Of a stretch of 64,000 nucleotides of DNA, positions 45,549 to 54,853 are shown one piece after another; the stretch's first letter is position 1; the number at the start of each line of letters is the position of its first letter. The notes under the pieces were generated by a model. That model saw only the letters and a list, made by a program, of their open reading frames with translations, was not told where the DNA came from and did no database searches. This DNA comes from Rotaria socialis. Its lineage: Eukaryota > Rotifera > Eurotatoria > Philodinida > Philodinidae. Made by a program: the position numbers and the translations under genes. Where the stretch lies: contig CAJNYU010002706.1 in the NCBI GenBank assembly GCA_905331475.1, positions 1 to 64,000 of the forward strand. The letters run 5' to 3'.

Positions 45549-48500
45549 TTATGCTTCGGTATCTTCATGACCACTTTCATGTCCTTTAAGACGAATACGT
45601 GCGAATTCTTCAAAGATGAAATCATCGTCATGACCCGGAATATCAGAACTTAAAAAACAAAACTTTCAATTATTTTTTTCAATCAAATTAATCAAGACAA
45701 ACTTTGTATCAAGTTGAATTAGGTTATGATCAACAGGTACATCTATTAGAGGTTGATCATCAGTATTTAGTTGATTTGATATAAATTCAAGTTGACGAGA
45801 TGGTGAAGGAGTAGGAGGAGGCTTTGGATGAGTTAATGTAAATGGTAATTCCACTGCCAAGTCTCTTTAATTAAAAATCAAGATGTAAACGTAGATTTTA
45901 GTTTTGAAATTTAGACAATTTCAAACTTACGCGCCCATTGCAACAATTATTTTAACTTTAACTTTGTATTGCACGATAATCCCAAGATTTTCTTTTTGTG
46001 TTGTACTTCGGATTCTATTTCGAATAGATTTTGATTTGTTTAATCGTTTAAAATTCAAGAAAAAAAAGAACATACATAGTCGATGATGCTAAATTTGTAT
46101 CTTCATGCTTTAATTTTCCATCAAGTGCTAAACCTCTTTTATCTTTGTTATTCGCCAATAATGGTATTAGTGAATAAACTTTTGTTAGATTTGAACATGG
46201 AGTTATTGGAAATCCTTCACTAAAAGAAGTAGTCTTTTAAATTTAAAATATTCAGATGAAGAAAAGAAAAGAGTAAGAAAAAGCTAAAGCATAATTCAGT
46301 AAATAGCATACTCAGTTTCTAATTCGGCGATAGTGCATTTGTAATGAGCATTTGTAAACATACAAATTTCAGCATATTGCTTAACTAGAAGATATATTTA
46401 AAGCATACAACATGAAATAACAACAACGATTAAAAACAATGATTAAATACAACTATAATCAATATCGACTTGATAAAAAAAAGCCAAAACCTACCTTGAT
46501 TCAATAGCAGCTACATCACACTTATACTGTGTTGACGAGTACAAGCAAATTTCAGCATATTGAACAACTATATTGATAATTAGGGACCACGATATTTTAG
46601 TGGTTTTTTTTTCATAATCAGAAGTTTTTTTCTCTTTTTTTTTTCATGTGAAAAATTTTCTCATTTACTTACCAGAGATACGAATTTTTCTTAATGTTTT
46701 GTTAGAATTATTTGTAACAACAACGTTAACATTGATGCTTTCACCATGATAATACATCTAAATTTACAAGTAACATAAACTATTATTTTCAAGAAAGAAT
46801 CAAAAATCTAAATCTAAGAACCTCTTTATCAAGTGTGCATTCAAGATGTAATGGCGCAGGTGACATCATAAAATCTTTATGTGCCTCAATAACAGGTTGT
46901 GGTGCAGGAGTTTCTGGTGCGTATGTTAATTTTCTTATTGCTAATCTAACAGAACTTCGTTTATGTGATTTATCTTCACTTGTTTCGGCTACATAAGTTT
47001 TTAATTCATAATCAACTCCACAAGGTTTTCCAGTGTCACCAGCAGCTGGCTGTAATGTTACTGAAGCTGGAGCATTTTGGGGAATCTAAGAAAAACATAT
47101 TTCGAAATCAAACAACTTTTTATTTGAAAAAATTAATTTACTTCAAAATAAAATGGATACGCATTAGGTCCTAATTTACGTAGTAGACGTTGTTGTAAAT
47201 GTGTCAATGGCTTTTTTTGATCATCAATGGGAGGATAAATTTGTTGTGTTGAACAAAACAAATCTTTGCGAAATGTTAAACCAAGTACATCGAGATCTTC
47301 TCGACCATATCGAAAAGCTATTTCATAGAAAGTGGTTTTTCCTTCGTAATTAACAATGATAATATTGTAATCATACCTGCTAAGACAGAAGCATAAACTT
47401 TACGATTTTTCACATACTCTGGATCGACTAGAACTACTCCATCTAAAAGAATTTTATCAGATGTTTAATTTAATTTTACCTTAGAAAATAGCTTCAACAT
47501 ACCTATTGGGTCTATATGATCCATGTAGTCGACAAAATCTCGTCGTCCAAGGTAGCATGTTATCTAAAAAAAAATAAATTTCGATTATGCAGACAAAAAG
47601 TTTTATCAAAATAAAATCATACCTTTGAATTAGGGCTACTTTTTTTGAACACTCTGAAAAAAAAATATATATATATATATTTATATTAGATACTATTGTT
47701 TTAAAATTTCCATTTTCTGAACGAAATCAACAAAATAAAAATATCTTGCAATAAAGAATAAAACAAAAAGAATTAGTAGAATGTCTTATTCTCTCTATCT
47801 ATTCATCTAAACACATCAATTGACAAAGCATCGGCGACAGCATTACTAGTACGAGCAGTTCTATGCCACATACATGATGCCAATTATAGGAGATATTCTA
47901 CGCATTTTTCGGTTGAAAACAACATGATGTTATTGCTCCGGCTATAGAACTACATAGAAAAACTGTTTCTTTCCTATTCTTTATAACTCTGCAGAAAATG
48001 AAAGATTTGCTTCAAAAATTTGCTTCGACTTTTCTATGGAAATCATTTTGTATTATAGAAAACTGAAATATTTGTTCCTTAGTATTGTTCAATTTTTAAT
48101 AGGATAATTTTAGATTTTTAATGAAAATCATATTATAAGAGAAAAAAACAAATTGATCTTATTACTTAACTTGTCATCATCAGCTTCCATTAGTCTGTTA
48201 GATAAGATTAGCAAAAGATAAAAAGACAAGATTTTTTTCTTATACTTACGGTTTCATCAAGTATTAGATAGGAAAATAAACATTGTTTAAAATAATTCAA
48301 TGAGACATGACCCAATGGACCTAACGACTAATAATAATAATAATAATAATATGTGTACTTTCAACTTCTTTTGCCTTGTTGTAAATGTAGTCACTAGGAT
48401 AATGCATCGATGCCCGCTTTATCACTGCTTCTCATATCAACTTGACGCCATTCTTATTCTTTTTTCTCTTTATGAGTTCGTCGAACGCTCTCTTTTTGCT

Positions 48501-48952
48501 TTTCTTCCATATTTTTCTTTCAAGCCTTAATGTTAGAAGCGAAACGGAACAGAATAGCTTTTAGAGTAAAAACAGTGATAGTAGCGAAAAGAACGTTTCT
48601 GAGAAGGAAAAGGAAAGATGATGGTGCTACCAATACTATCATTTTAGTAATTAAAAAGCCTCGAAGAAAGAAGAAAAACAACTTCTGTATTTAATCTAAT
48701 GGATCATTTTACAAAATCATTATTTTTTTTCTATGAGCTATAGAAAAAATCATTTTGTTGCTGAAACATTATTTTTTAATAGTTTTCATGAAGTTATAGA
48801 AATTTTAGAAGATTGTATGATTAACTTTTTAAAATATTCGTAAAAAGCAGAATAAACAAGTTTAATCTTTAATTTTACCTTGTTCCTTGTTTTCTCGAAT
48901 CATCCAAACTTAAATCAACAGCACCAATGCCATTTGGTTTTTGTTGTGCCAT
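45549..48952 (-). CDS. ARRB: beta-arrestin
   Basis: Twelve exons in one mRNA: 48952-48879, 47653-47623, 47563-47503, 47442-47377, 47317-47142, 47085-46822, 46757-46673, one of 46567-46495 or 46384-46312, 46219-46076, 46014-45931, 45864-45703, 45648-45549; 1320 nt, 439 residues. Beta-arrestins bind phosphorylated GPCRs, uncouple G proteins and link receptors to clathrin and AP2. Visible features are [10 protein letters not shown], the finger-loop region [38 protein letters not shown] and [20 protein letters not shown]. The C-terminal domain has YKVKVKIIV and [11 protein letters not shown]. The tail carries a clathrin box (LIQLD) and the AP2-binding block [15 protein letters not shown]. The N-terminus ([20 protein letters not shown]) is about 20 residues longer than in vertebrates. 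Alternative exons are listed separately. Confidence 0.95.
46312..46384 (-). other. arrestin alternative exon 8b
   Basis: A 73-nt exon flanked by AG and GT, phase 1 in and phase 2 out, encoding [17 protein letters not shown] followed by TIAELET. It is homologous to exon 8a, has the same length and phases, and sits downstream of it. Either exon keeps the frame; using both or neither shifts it. Confidence 0.8.
46495..46567 (-). other. arrestin alternative exon 8a
   Basis: A 73-nt exon encoding [17 protein letters not shown] followed by DVAAIES, with donor GTAGG and acceptor ATATAG. Its position in the protein corresponds to the C-domain strand that reads VKQYADICLFNTAQYKC in mammals. Confidence 0.8.
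48171..48194 (-). other. candidate 24-nt microexon or alternative first exon of arrestin
   Basis: In arrestin intron 1 the minus strand reads TCTAACAG, then a 24-nt segment, then GTTAAGT. Entry and exit phases are both 2, the same as the exon 1/2 junction, so inclusion adds eight residues (LMEADDDK) without shifting the frame. The segment also contains an ATG that would start an alternative N-terminus MEADDDK-VFKK. Confidence 0.4.
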
Positions 48953-49449
48953 AATCAATAAAAATATTTTTCATCGATAATACACCATTGGGCTTTATGC
49001 ATATACAATCTAAATTGCGAATAGTTTTTCTTTCTCTCTTAAATCAATATAAAAAAGCACATCAAATAAGAATATGTTAATTTTTATTTTCAATAGCGGA
49101 AAAGGAAAGATTTTCTTTTATTAATTCAAAATTTTGTTTATTGAATTTGTGAATAGAAATGTCTCTATGAATTCATAAAAAAAAGAAAAAAGACAGACTA
49201 TGTAGCACAAAGGAAATCAGGAATGACATTTTGCTTTTACCTCATTTGTTTATTTATCGCCATCAACGACAAACATCAACTCTCAATTTACAACTTATTG
49301 GTTTTAATCACCGATAACTACTGACATCTATAAACGAATAGCAAACAAAAGAGTTCGTCTAACGTCAGTGAGATTAGATCGTACGAAACTCTTTGCCTGA
49401 ATGAATTCTCGAAATCAGATTCATTAAATCGATGAAATCGTGAAAATAC
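48953..49449. other. arrestin upstream region
   Basis: AT-rich flank that should contain the arrestin promoter and 5' UTR. No element identified before the small hairpin at 49458. Confidence 0.4.
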
Positions 49450-49457
49450 TGTATTAC

Positions 49458-49518
49458 TAGGGGTGGCACTTTAACTTTACTTTAAAAACTAAAGTTTAAA
49501 GTTAAAGTGCCACCCCTA
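49458..49518. mobile_element. 61-bp hAT-like hairpin element with 8-bp target duplication
   Basis: The element begins TAGGGGTGGCACTTTAACTT and ends with the complement, AAAGTGCCACCCCTA, so that almost all of it folds into one hairpin. It is flanked on both sides by the identical 8-mer TGTATTAC (49450-49457 and 49519-49526). The TAGGG terminus and the 8-bp duplication fit the hAT superfamily. It cannot encode a protein. Confidence 0.85.
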
Positions 49519-49526
49519 TGTATTAC

Positions 49527-50286
49527 CATAATAGTCCTTAGAGTCGTGTTACGAAATGACCGAAAATGACGAGATAATAAAGTTGATTCTGCCATTTATT
49601 GCTACACACTTCGAAGGGAACACATAGTCATAAAGTAAATTTTTTTGCAGCCACTTTCTAGATCTCTCGATGAAGAAACAAATTAAAGGATTTATTTCAT
49701 TTCAAGGATCTTTTTTTTTCTTGAAGAGACACATTCTGTATAAGCTAATTCTAACAAATCGATTTATTGTTCTCTTTTGTGTCGGATTACGTGACATAGT
49801 AAAGAAATTTTAGAAAAACTTCTCTTTGTTAAGGAGTGAGTACTCTGAAAACAAAGTTCCAAGTATCTTTTATAGAATAAAAAAGAATACTAATTGACAA
49901 TTTTAGTCAAGTGATAGCGACCCAAGAATAACCCTCAAGATGAGTAGTAACGATCGAGAGAAATCACTATAGCTACAAACAATAAAGCGATACGAAGCTG
50001 AAACTTTTCGTGCGTTTTTCTGAAGATTCATATTATGTAGCTACCAAGGGTGTGTCCATCGTCAAATGAATCATGCTTATTATATAGTTGCTTTAACCAT
50101 AAACGAATTAGCCTGATCCCTGCAAATAGTTATGTATTGGGTAAACTGGTATGCTATATAACAGTTCCTTGAATACATGGAATAAACAAGGATGCATCGT
50201 TAACAAAAAAACAAGTAGCCAAGGAACTAATTAAATGAGAAAAATTAAATTAATAACAGTGAACAATTACTTTGAGTTCATGAATC
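49527..50286. other. intergenic, nothing recognised
   Basis: AT-rich spacer between two inverted-repeat elements. No gene seen. Confidence 0.4.
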
Positions 50287-50603
50287 CCCAGGAGAAGCAG
50301 GGTACGTCGGAATCGGTCGGAACCGATCGGTTCCGTTGAATTCCGACGATTTCCTAACTAACGGATTCCAGTCCAGATTTCGCCGGACCATTTCCGATCA
50401 ATTTCCATCGGTTCCGTCGATTTCCGACGAATTCCGGGTCGAAATTTTGCGGAACTTAACGGAATTTTTCCGGCGGAAACCGGACCGGAATCCGTTAGTT
50501 AGGAAATCGCCGGAATTCAACGGAGCCGACCGAAAAGCAACGGAATCCATAGGATCCGATGTCGGAAACGATCGGATCCACTGGTCGGATTGAATCTCCT
50601 GGG
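50287..50603. mobile_element. 317-bp foldback element rich in TTCCG motifs
   Basis: The ends are CCCAGGAGA and TCTCCTGGG. Inside, CTAACTAACGGATTCC near 50355 is complementary to GGAATCCGTTAGTTAG near 50489, and many TTCCG/CGGAA words repeat at short intervals. GC content is well above the surroundings. Flanks begin TCAT on both sides but a full target duplication is not clear. Open frames on both strands are by-products of the symmetry. Confidence 0.65.
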
Positions 50604-51060
50604 TCATCGAAAACCCAATGTTTTTATTTTGTCGTCAAGTTCGACTGTGATGTTGCATGCCTGGTTTGTTATTAAACAAAAACAGTTTCTTCAGATTGTT
50701 TATGCCAAATAAAATCTCGATCGAGATAGATGTGAAAGACTAAATGATTGGAATATATTAACGATATTTGTTTCGATCTGATTGTTAATGTGAGAGTATT
50801 GTTTTGATCTCTCTTTTTTATTCTTAGAGAAATCATAAATATAAACGCTATGATTGTTGAATTTACAGAGAATTGAAACATTTGCAATATGCTGAATGAT
50901 TATTAGGACGAGGGGACGAAGCATTGCCTTTCATATCGCTGTGAAGCTACCACAGCACGATCGTGCTAGCAATTTCATTGGTCCGACGAGAAAAACCAAT
51001 CAAATTTGACGATACTGGGCGCCACTCTATGGTTGTGATTAACATAGCGGTGTGAAGTCA
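50604..51060. other. spacer before the palindromic satellite
   Basis: The first 280 bp are AT-rich and unremarkable. From about 50905 GC content rises and the sequence may already belong to the satellite block, but I cannot align it to the 163-bp unit by eye. Confidence 0.35.
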
Positions 51061-52230
51061 CAACGAACTTGACGAGGGCTACGAGTTGCACTCCTTGTTC
51101 TCTCCCGGAAAACGAAGAATAGGAGGAAAATGTCCTCAAACTGCAAAATCTTCGTGTTTCCAGAGGTAAAACGCAACCTAGCTCGCTTCGTTCATTTTCC
51201 GGGGGCTAAATTGTGCATCAATCGATGAAGCTTAACAAGGGCTATTCACAGCATTGCTTGTTCTCTCCCAGAAAACCCGGAATGGCACCGAAAATGCCCA
51301 AAAACTGCGAAATCTTTTTATTTCTAGCAGTGAAGCTACACCAGACCGTCTACGTTCGTTTTCTGGTTGCCGAATTGTGATTCGATCGATGCAGCTTGAC
51401 AAGGACTACCCATTGCACTCCCTGTTCTCTCCCGGAAAACGAAGGGCGAGCGAGAAAGTGCCGTGATACTGCAAAATCTTCTGGTTTCAACAGGTATAGT
51501 CTATCTCGACATTTCCCCCTTCGTTTTCCAGGGGCTGATTTACGCACCATTCGATGCAGCTCAACGTGGGCTATACACTGCACTTCTTTTGGTCTCCCGG
51601 AAAATGAAGGATAGGAAAGGAAATGCCACAAAATTACAAAATGTTGCATTTTACAGAAGGTTAACAACCCTTGACATTGTCCCATCATTTTTCGGGAGAA
51701 AACAAGATGCGCAGTGTACAGCCCTCATTGAGCTGCATCGAATAATGTATAATTCAACACCCGGAAAACGATGGGACATTGTCTAGGAGAGTCTCATCTT
51801 TGGAAACCACAAGATTTTGCAGTTTTGGGTCATTTTCTCGACCATCCTTCGTTTTCCAGGAGAGAACAAGAAGTGCAACGGATAGTCCGTTTTAAGAGCT
51901 ATCGAACGATATATACTTCAGCCGCCGGAAAACGAAGGGAGAACGCAAGCGGGGGTTATACTTATGGGAGCCACTAGATCCAGCAGGTTTTGCACATTTT
52001 CTCGCCCATCGTTCGTTTTGCGGGAGAGACCTAGCAGTGTAGTGAATAGCCCTGGTCAAGCTGCATCGATTGGTGTGATATTCAGCCCCCGGAAAACGAA
52101 GGGAGATCGCAAGTGGAGCTAATACCGCTTGCCTTAGCAAGATTTGGAGGTATTGGGGCGTTTTCGCCCTCATCGTTCGTTTCGCAGTGGTGAAAAAGGG
52201 GTTTTCTGGGTGGTTTGTTCTATCTGGGCA
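51061..52230. repeat. palindromic array of a ~163-bp satellite unit
   Basis: A unit with the core TCTCCCGGAAAACGAAG recurs at about 51103, 51268, 51429 and 51593, spacing 161-165 bp, in the plus orientation. The inverted core (TTCGTTTTCCAGGAGAGAAC and variants) then recurs at about 51684, 51849, 52010 and 52168. So four units face four inverted units around a centre near 51640. Each unit also shares AGGGCTAT..CACTGCACT, ACTGCAAAATCTT and GATGCAGCT blocks. The copies differ by roughly one base in five to ten. Overlapping open frames on both strands are created by the repeat and are not called as genes. It could be a foldback transposon with satellite-like arms. Confidence 0.8.
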
Positions 52231-53022
52231 CTTGCTAGGGGAATTGGTTCGCTCGCTGTGCAGGAACATTTTTTTTTACTGTTTTTTAACTGTGTTGTAG
52301 AATTGGATCGATGATGATAAATTATGGAGAGGGAATGGTTAATCATGGAGGTTGAATGATTGTTTGTTTTTAGCTGCGTTTCTATTAGTCGTCGTGGTGA
52401 CTTTATATCAATGCTTTTCATTTCACGAGTAAAAACAAAGATTCGGAAGTGTGACAGAATGATTGTTCTCCTTTACGATTTAATCTAGTTATAGATCGAA
52501 GGTGTGTGTGTGAATGAGCTATTTTCTGACATCCACACCATTAACAAATTGTAAAAACACTTCATGATGTTTAGGTGACATTCTTTGAATATCTTAGAGT
52601 TATATCTGCTATTTTAATAATATTTTAATATTGTTTTGATAAAAATTGTCGAAGTGTGTAGCATTTGCCAGTAGAACATGGCACTTACGTGCAGTGGCGT
52701 AATCGGAAATTTAAGGGCAGTGGAGATTCATGTCCATAAACTCTCGCACAACATCAAATTCAATAACTATATTTTTACGCTGAATAGTTAGTTTTTTATG
52801 ATATCTGCCAGTCAATTCAAACACATGAACAGAATATAATAAAGAGGAAATAATAATAATTGTTTTTTTTAATGTAATTCGTATTTGTATTTAGAAGTCA
52901 ATATCTTCAAATATTTGAGGATACTAGTGACCTCTAGTGAGATATATTTATATTTGTAAATCAATTTCAACTAATCCAAGTATTTTACCAGTTTTGCACT
53001 ATACTTGAAAAAGCAGAATGTA
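52231..53022. other. intergenic, nothing recognised
   Basis: AT-rich DNA between the satellite block and the nested elements. A GTGTGTGTG run lies near 52503. No gene seen. Confidence 0.4.
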
Positions 53023-53030
53023 CATGCGGC

Positions 53031-53791
53031 CAGTGTTTTTTAATATTAAGTACCACAAGCAAAAGCAAAGTACCCGTGGTACTTACGATTTTGAAAAAGT
53101 GCCGTGTTTTGCACTTTGCTCGGCAAAACAAAATACCCTGATGGTACTCTGTAAAATAAAACAAGTACTTTGTTTATTTGTTAGCCAATGGCTAGCAAGA
53201 AGAAGAAAAACAATAGTAAATTGTACTTTATTTTTTTTTTTTTTGTATACACAATACTAAAGGTTAATTCAGAAAATGTTTATTTAAGCTAGTCAGATGA
53301 ATATGTGTATATTACAAGGGGGAAACGGCGGACTTTTGGACTTGAAGTTACTTTGAGCTACTTTAAGCTACTTCAAGTTACTTTTGAGCTACCTGAAGTA
53401 GCTTACTTTGAAGCACTTTTCCACTTTAAATTTACTGAAGTTACTTCAAGCTACTTCTTCCTACTTTGGGCTACTTGGTGGTACTTTGAGCTACTTCAAA
53501 TAGTATACTCTGGCGTACTTTGCTGTACTTTTCTACTTCAAGTCCGCCGTTTCCCCCTTGGTATATTATCTTTTATCTACAAGTCTTTTGTATATTGTTT
53601 TTTTTTGTACAGAAACATTTTATTAATTAAAAATGGTCAATAGCATTTATTTTTTTCTTTGTTTTTCTTAAGTTTCTTCCTGTAGGCACTTTTGGCACTT
53701 TATTGTTCATCACAAAGTACCACCTAACACTTTGCCAATAGGAGCAAAGTACCTAAATGTACTGTGTTTTAGATTTCTGTTAAAAACGCTG
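53031..53791. mobile_element. outer hAT-like element with perfect 8-bp target duplication
   Basis: It begins CAGTGTTTTTTAA and ends TTAAAAACGCTG. The identical 8-mer CATGCGGC flanks it at 53023-53030 and 53792-53799. Subterminal AAAGTACC and GGTACTTT words recur in both arms. It has no coding capacity. It is interrupted by a second element at 53315-53560, so it is the older insertion. Confidence 0.85.
53315..53560. mobile_element. inner 246-bp hAT-like element nested in the outer one
   Basis: Perfect terminal inverted repeats of about 20 bp start with CAAGGGGGAAACGGCGGAC. The flanking 8-mer GTATATTA is identical on both sides (53307-53314 and 53561-53568). The interior is a degenerate array of roughly 10-bp words of the type GCTACTT/AAGTTACTTTGA. 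No coding capacity. The perfect ends and duplication imply a recent insertion. Confidence 0.9.
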
Positions 53792-53895
53792 CATGCGGCT
53801 GCGGCACTCTGTTATAATATTTTTTCACTTTGTTTGATATTTTAATTTAATTTATATTGATCCCTTTATCTTTCAATCAATTTTTGTTTCAGATA

Positions 53896-54853
53896 ATGAC
53901 GACTATAAACAATAGATATATTCAAATACAACACGGAGTGGAAAATGAAATTCTACGAATTCCTATAAGGGAAAATAATCAAGTCTACTTATCGATCATC
54001 AATCAAATCGTGCCCAATGCCACCCATGTAATAAAAACCGCATGAAAATCGGCGGTTTTACCGGTCCGGTTACTGGCTCCCATTACCGCAGAACGGATAA
54101 ATACCGCGGTTTACCGCAAAAAATGATCCGGTATTCGCAACATGGGCCAGTTTATTAAAATACAAAAAAGATAACGTATGGTACACGTAAGTTAACCTTC
54201 CTATTTGCTATTATATGCAATTTGTTTTCATTTTGCCTTATCGTTCTAGCGTGGACTTCATCAATGGGTACCTGTGTCCCGCTGAGGGCGATGTTTGGCA
54301 TGCCGATCTAATATACGTGCCAATATTTCCAGATTGTAAGCAACGTTTTTAATAGGAATCTGACATAGAATGTATGAATACACTGCGTTTTTCCGAGCAT
54401 GATGCATAGCAGTGTACACTTTTATAGTCATCAAAAACTTTCGATTCTCTTCAGTAACAATAGGAATTTTTGCTAGATGTTACGCTAATTCTATGAAACT
54501 GCTTGTCAAATTTCTCCAATCTCTTATCCTTCGTGCAGCCATATACTCGATAGTGCTTCAATGATGAATAAGCACGATCTTAACAGTTTGTACTTCAATT
54601 GTGCTTCAAAAAATGTCTGAAATATAGTGAAACACGAGTAAAGTTGTACTTATGTTTCTTGTAATTCTTGAAGAATATTGTGAGAGTTCAAGAAGCCGAT
54701 TTTTGAGGTTTCTTATTCGTTGTTATTATCTTGAAAGCACTTACCTATATAATCTTCATGATCTACCTTTTTCATATGCATCTTTAGCTTCGGTTTCGTC
54801 TCAACAATCGGCTACTTCGTCTCAACGATCAAAAATGTTTACTATGGACAAGG
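53896..54853 (+). CDS. TDP-43 N-terminal-domain-like fragment, incomplete
   Basis: Three exon-like pieces. 53896-54027 encodes RYIQIQHGVENEILRIPI and VYLSIINQIVPNATH. This resembles the start of TDP-43 (Y-I-x-V, ENE/EPI-x-IP, LSTV..QFPGA). 54250-54335 reads, in one frame, VDFINGYLCPAEGDVWHAD and LIYVPIFPD, matching the second half of that ubiquitin-like oligomerisation domain, which ends VYVVNYPKD in mammals. 54800-54853 encodes a Ser/Gln-rich linker (SVSSQQSATSSQRSKMFT) whose entry phase fits the previous donor. Phases between pieces 1 and 2 do not match, and the intervening 220 bp hold a GC-rich palindromic insertion (54040-54150, ACCGGTCCGG, TACCGCGG). No RRM motif is found downstream. TDP-43 is a nuclear RNA-binding protein. 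This may be a decayed duplicate, a truncated paralogue, or a gene with undetected exons. Confidence 0.4.

Noticed and set aside
48326-48352. Poly-Asn protein from the AAT repeat
   Set aside because: The open frame here is created by an (ATA)n microsatellite in an arrestin intron on the opposite strand.
50336-50607. Open frames of 85 and 69 codons
   Set aside because: They arise from the TTCCG-rich inverted repeat; both strands are open because of its composition.
51254-52421. Several overlapping open frames on both strands as genes
   Set aside because: They fall inside the palindromic 163-bp repeat; the frames on opposite strands mirror one another and show no family resemblance.
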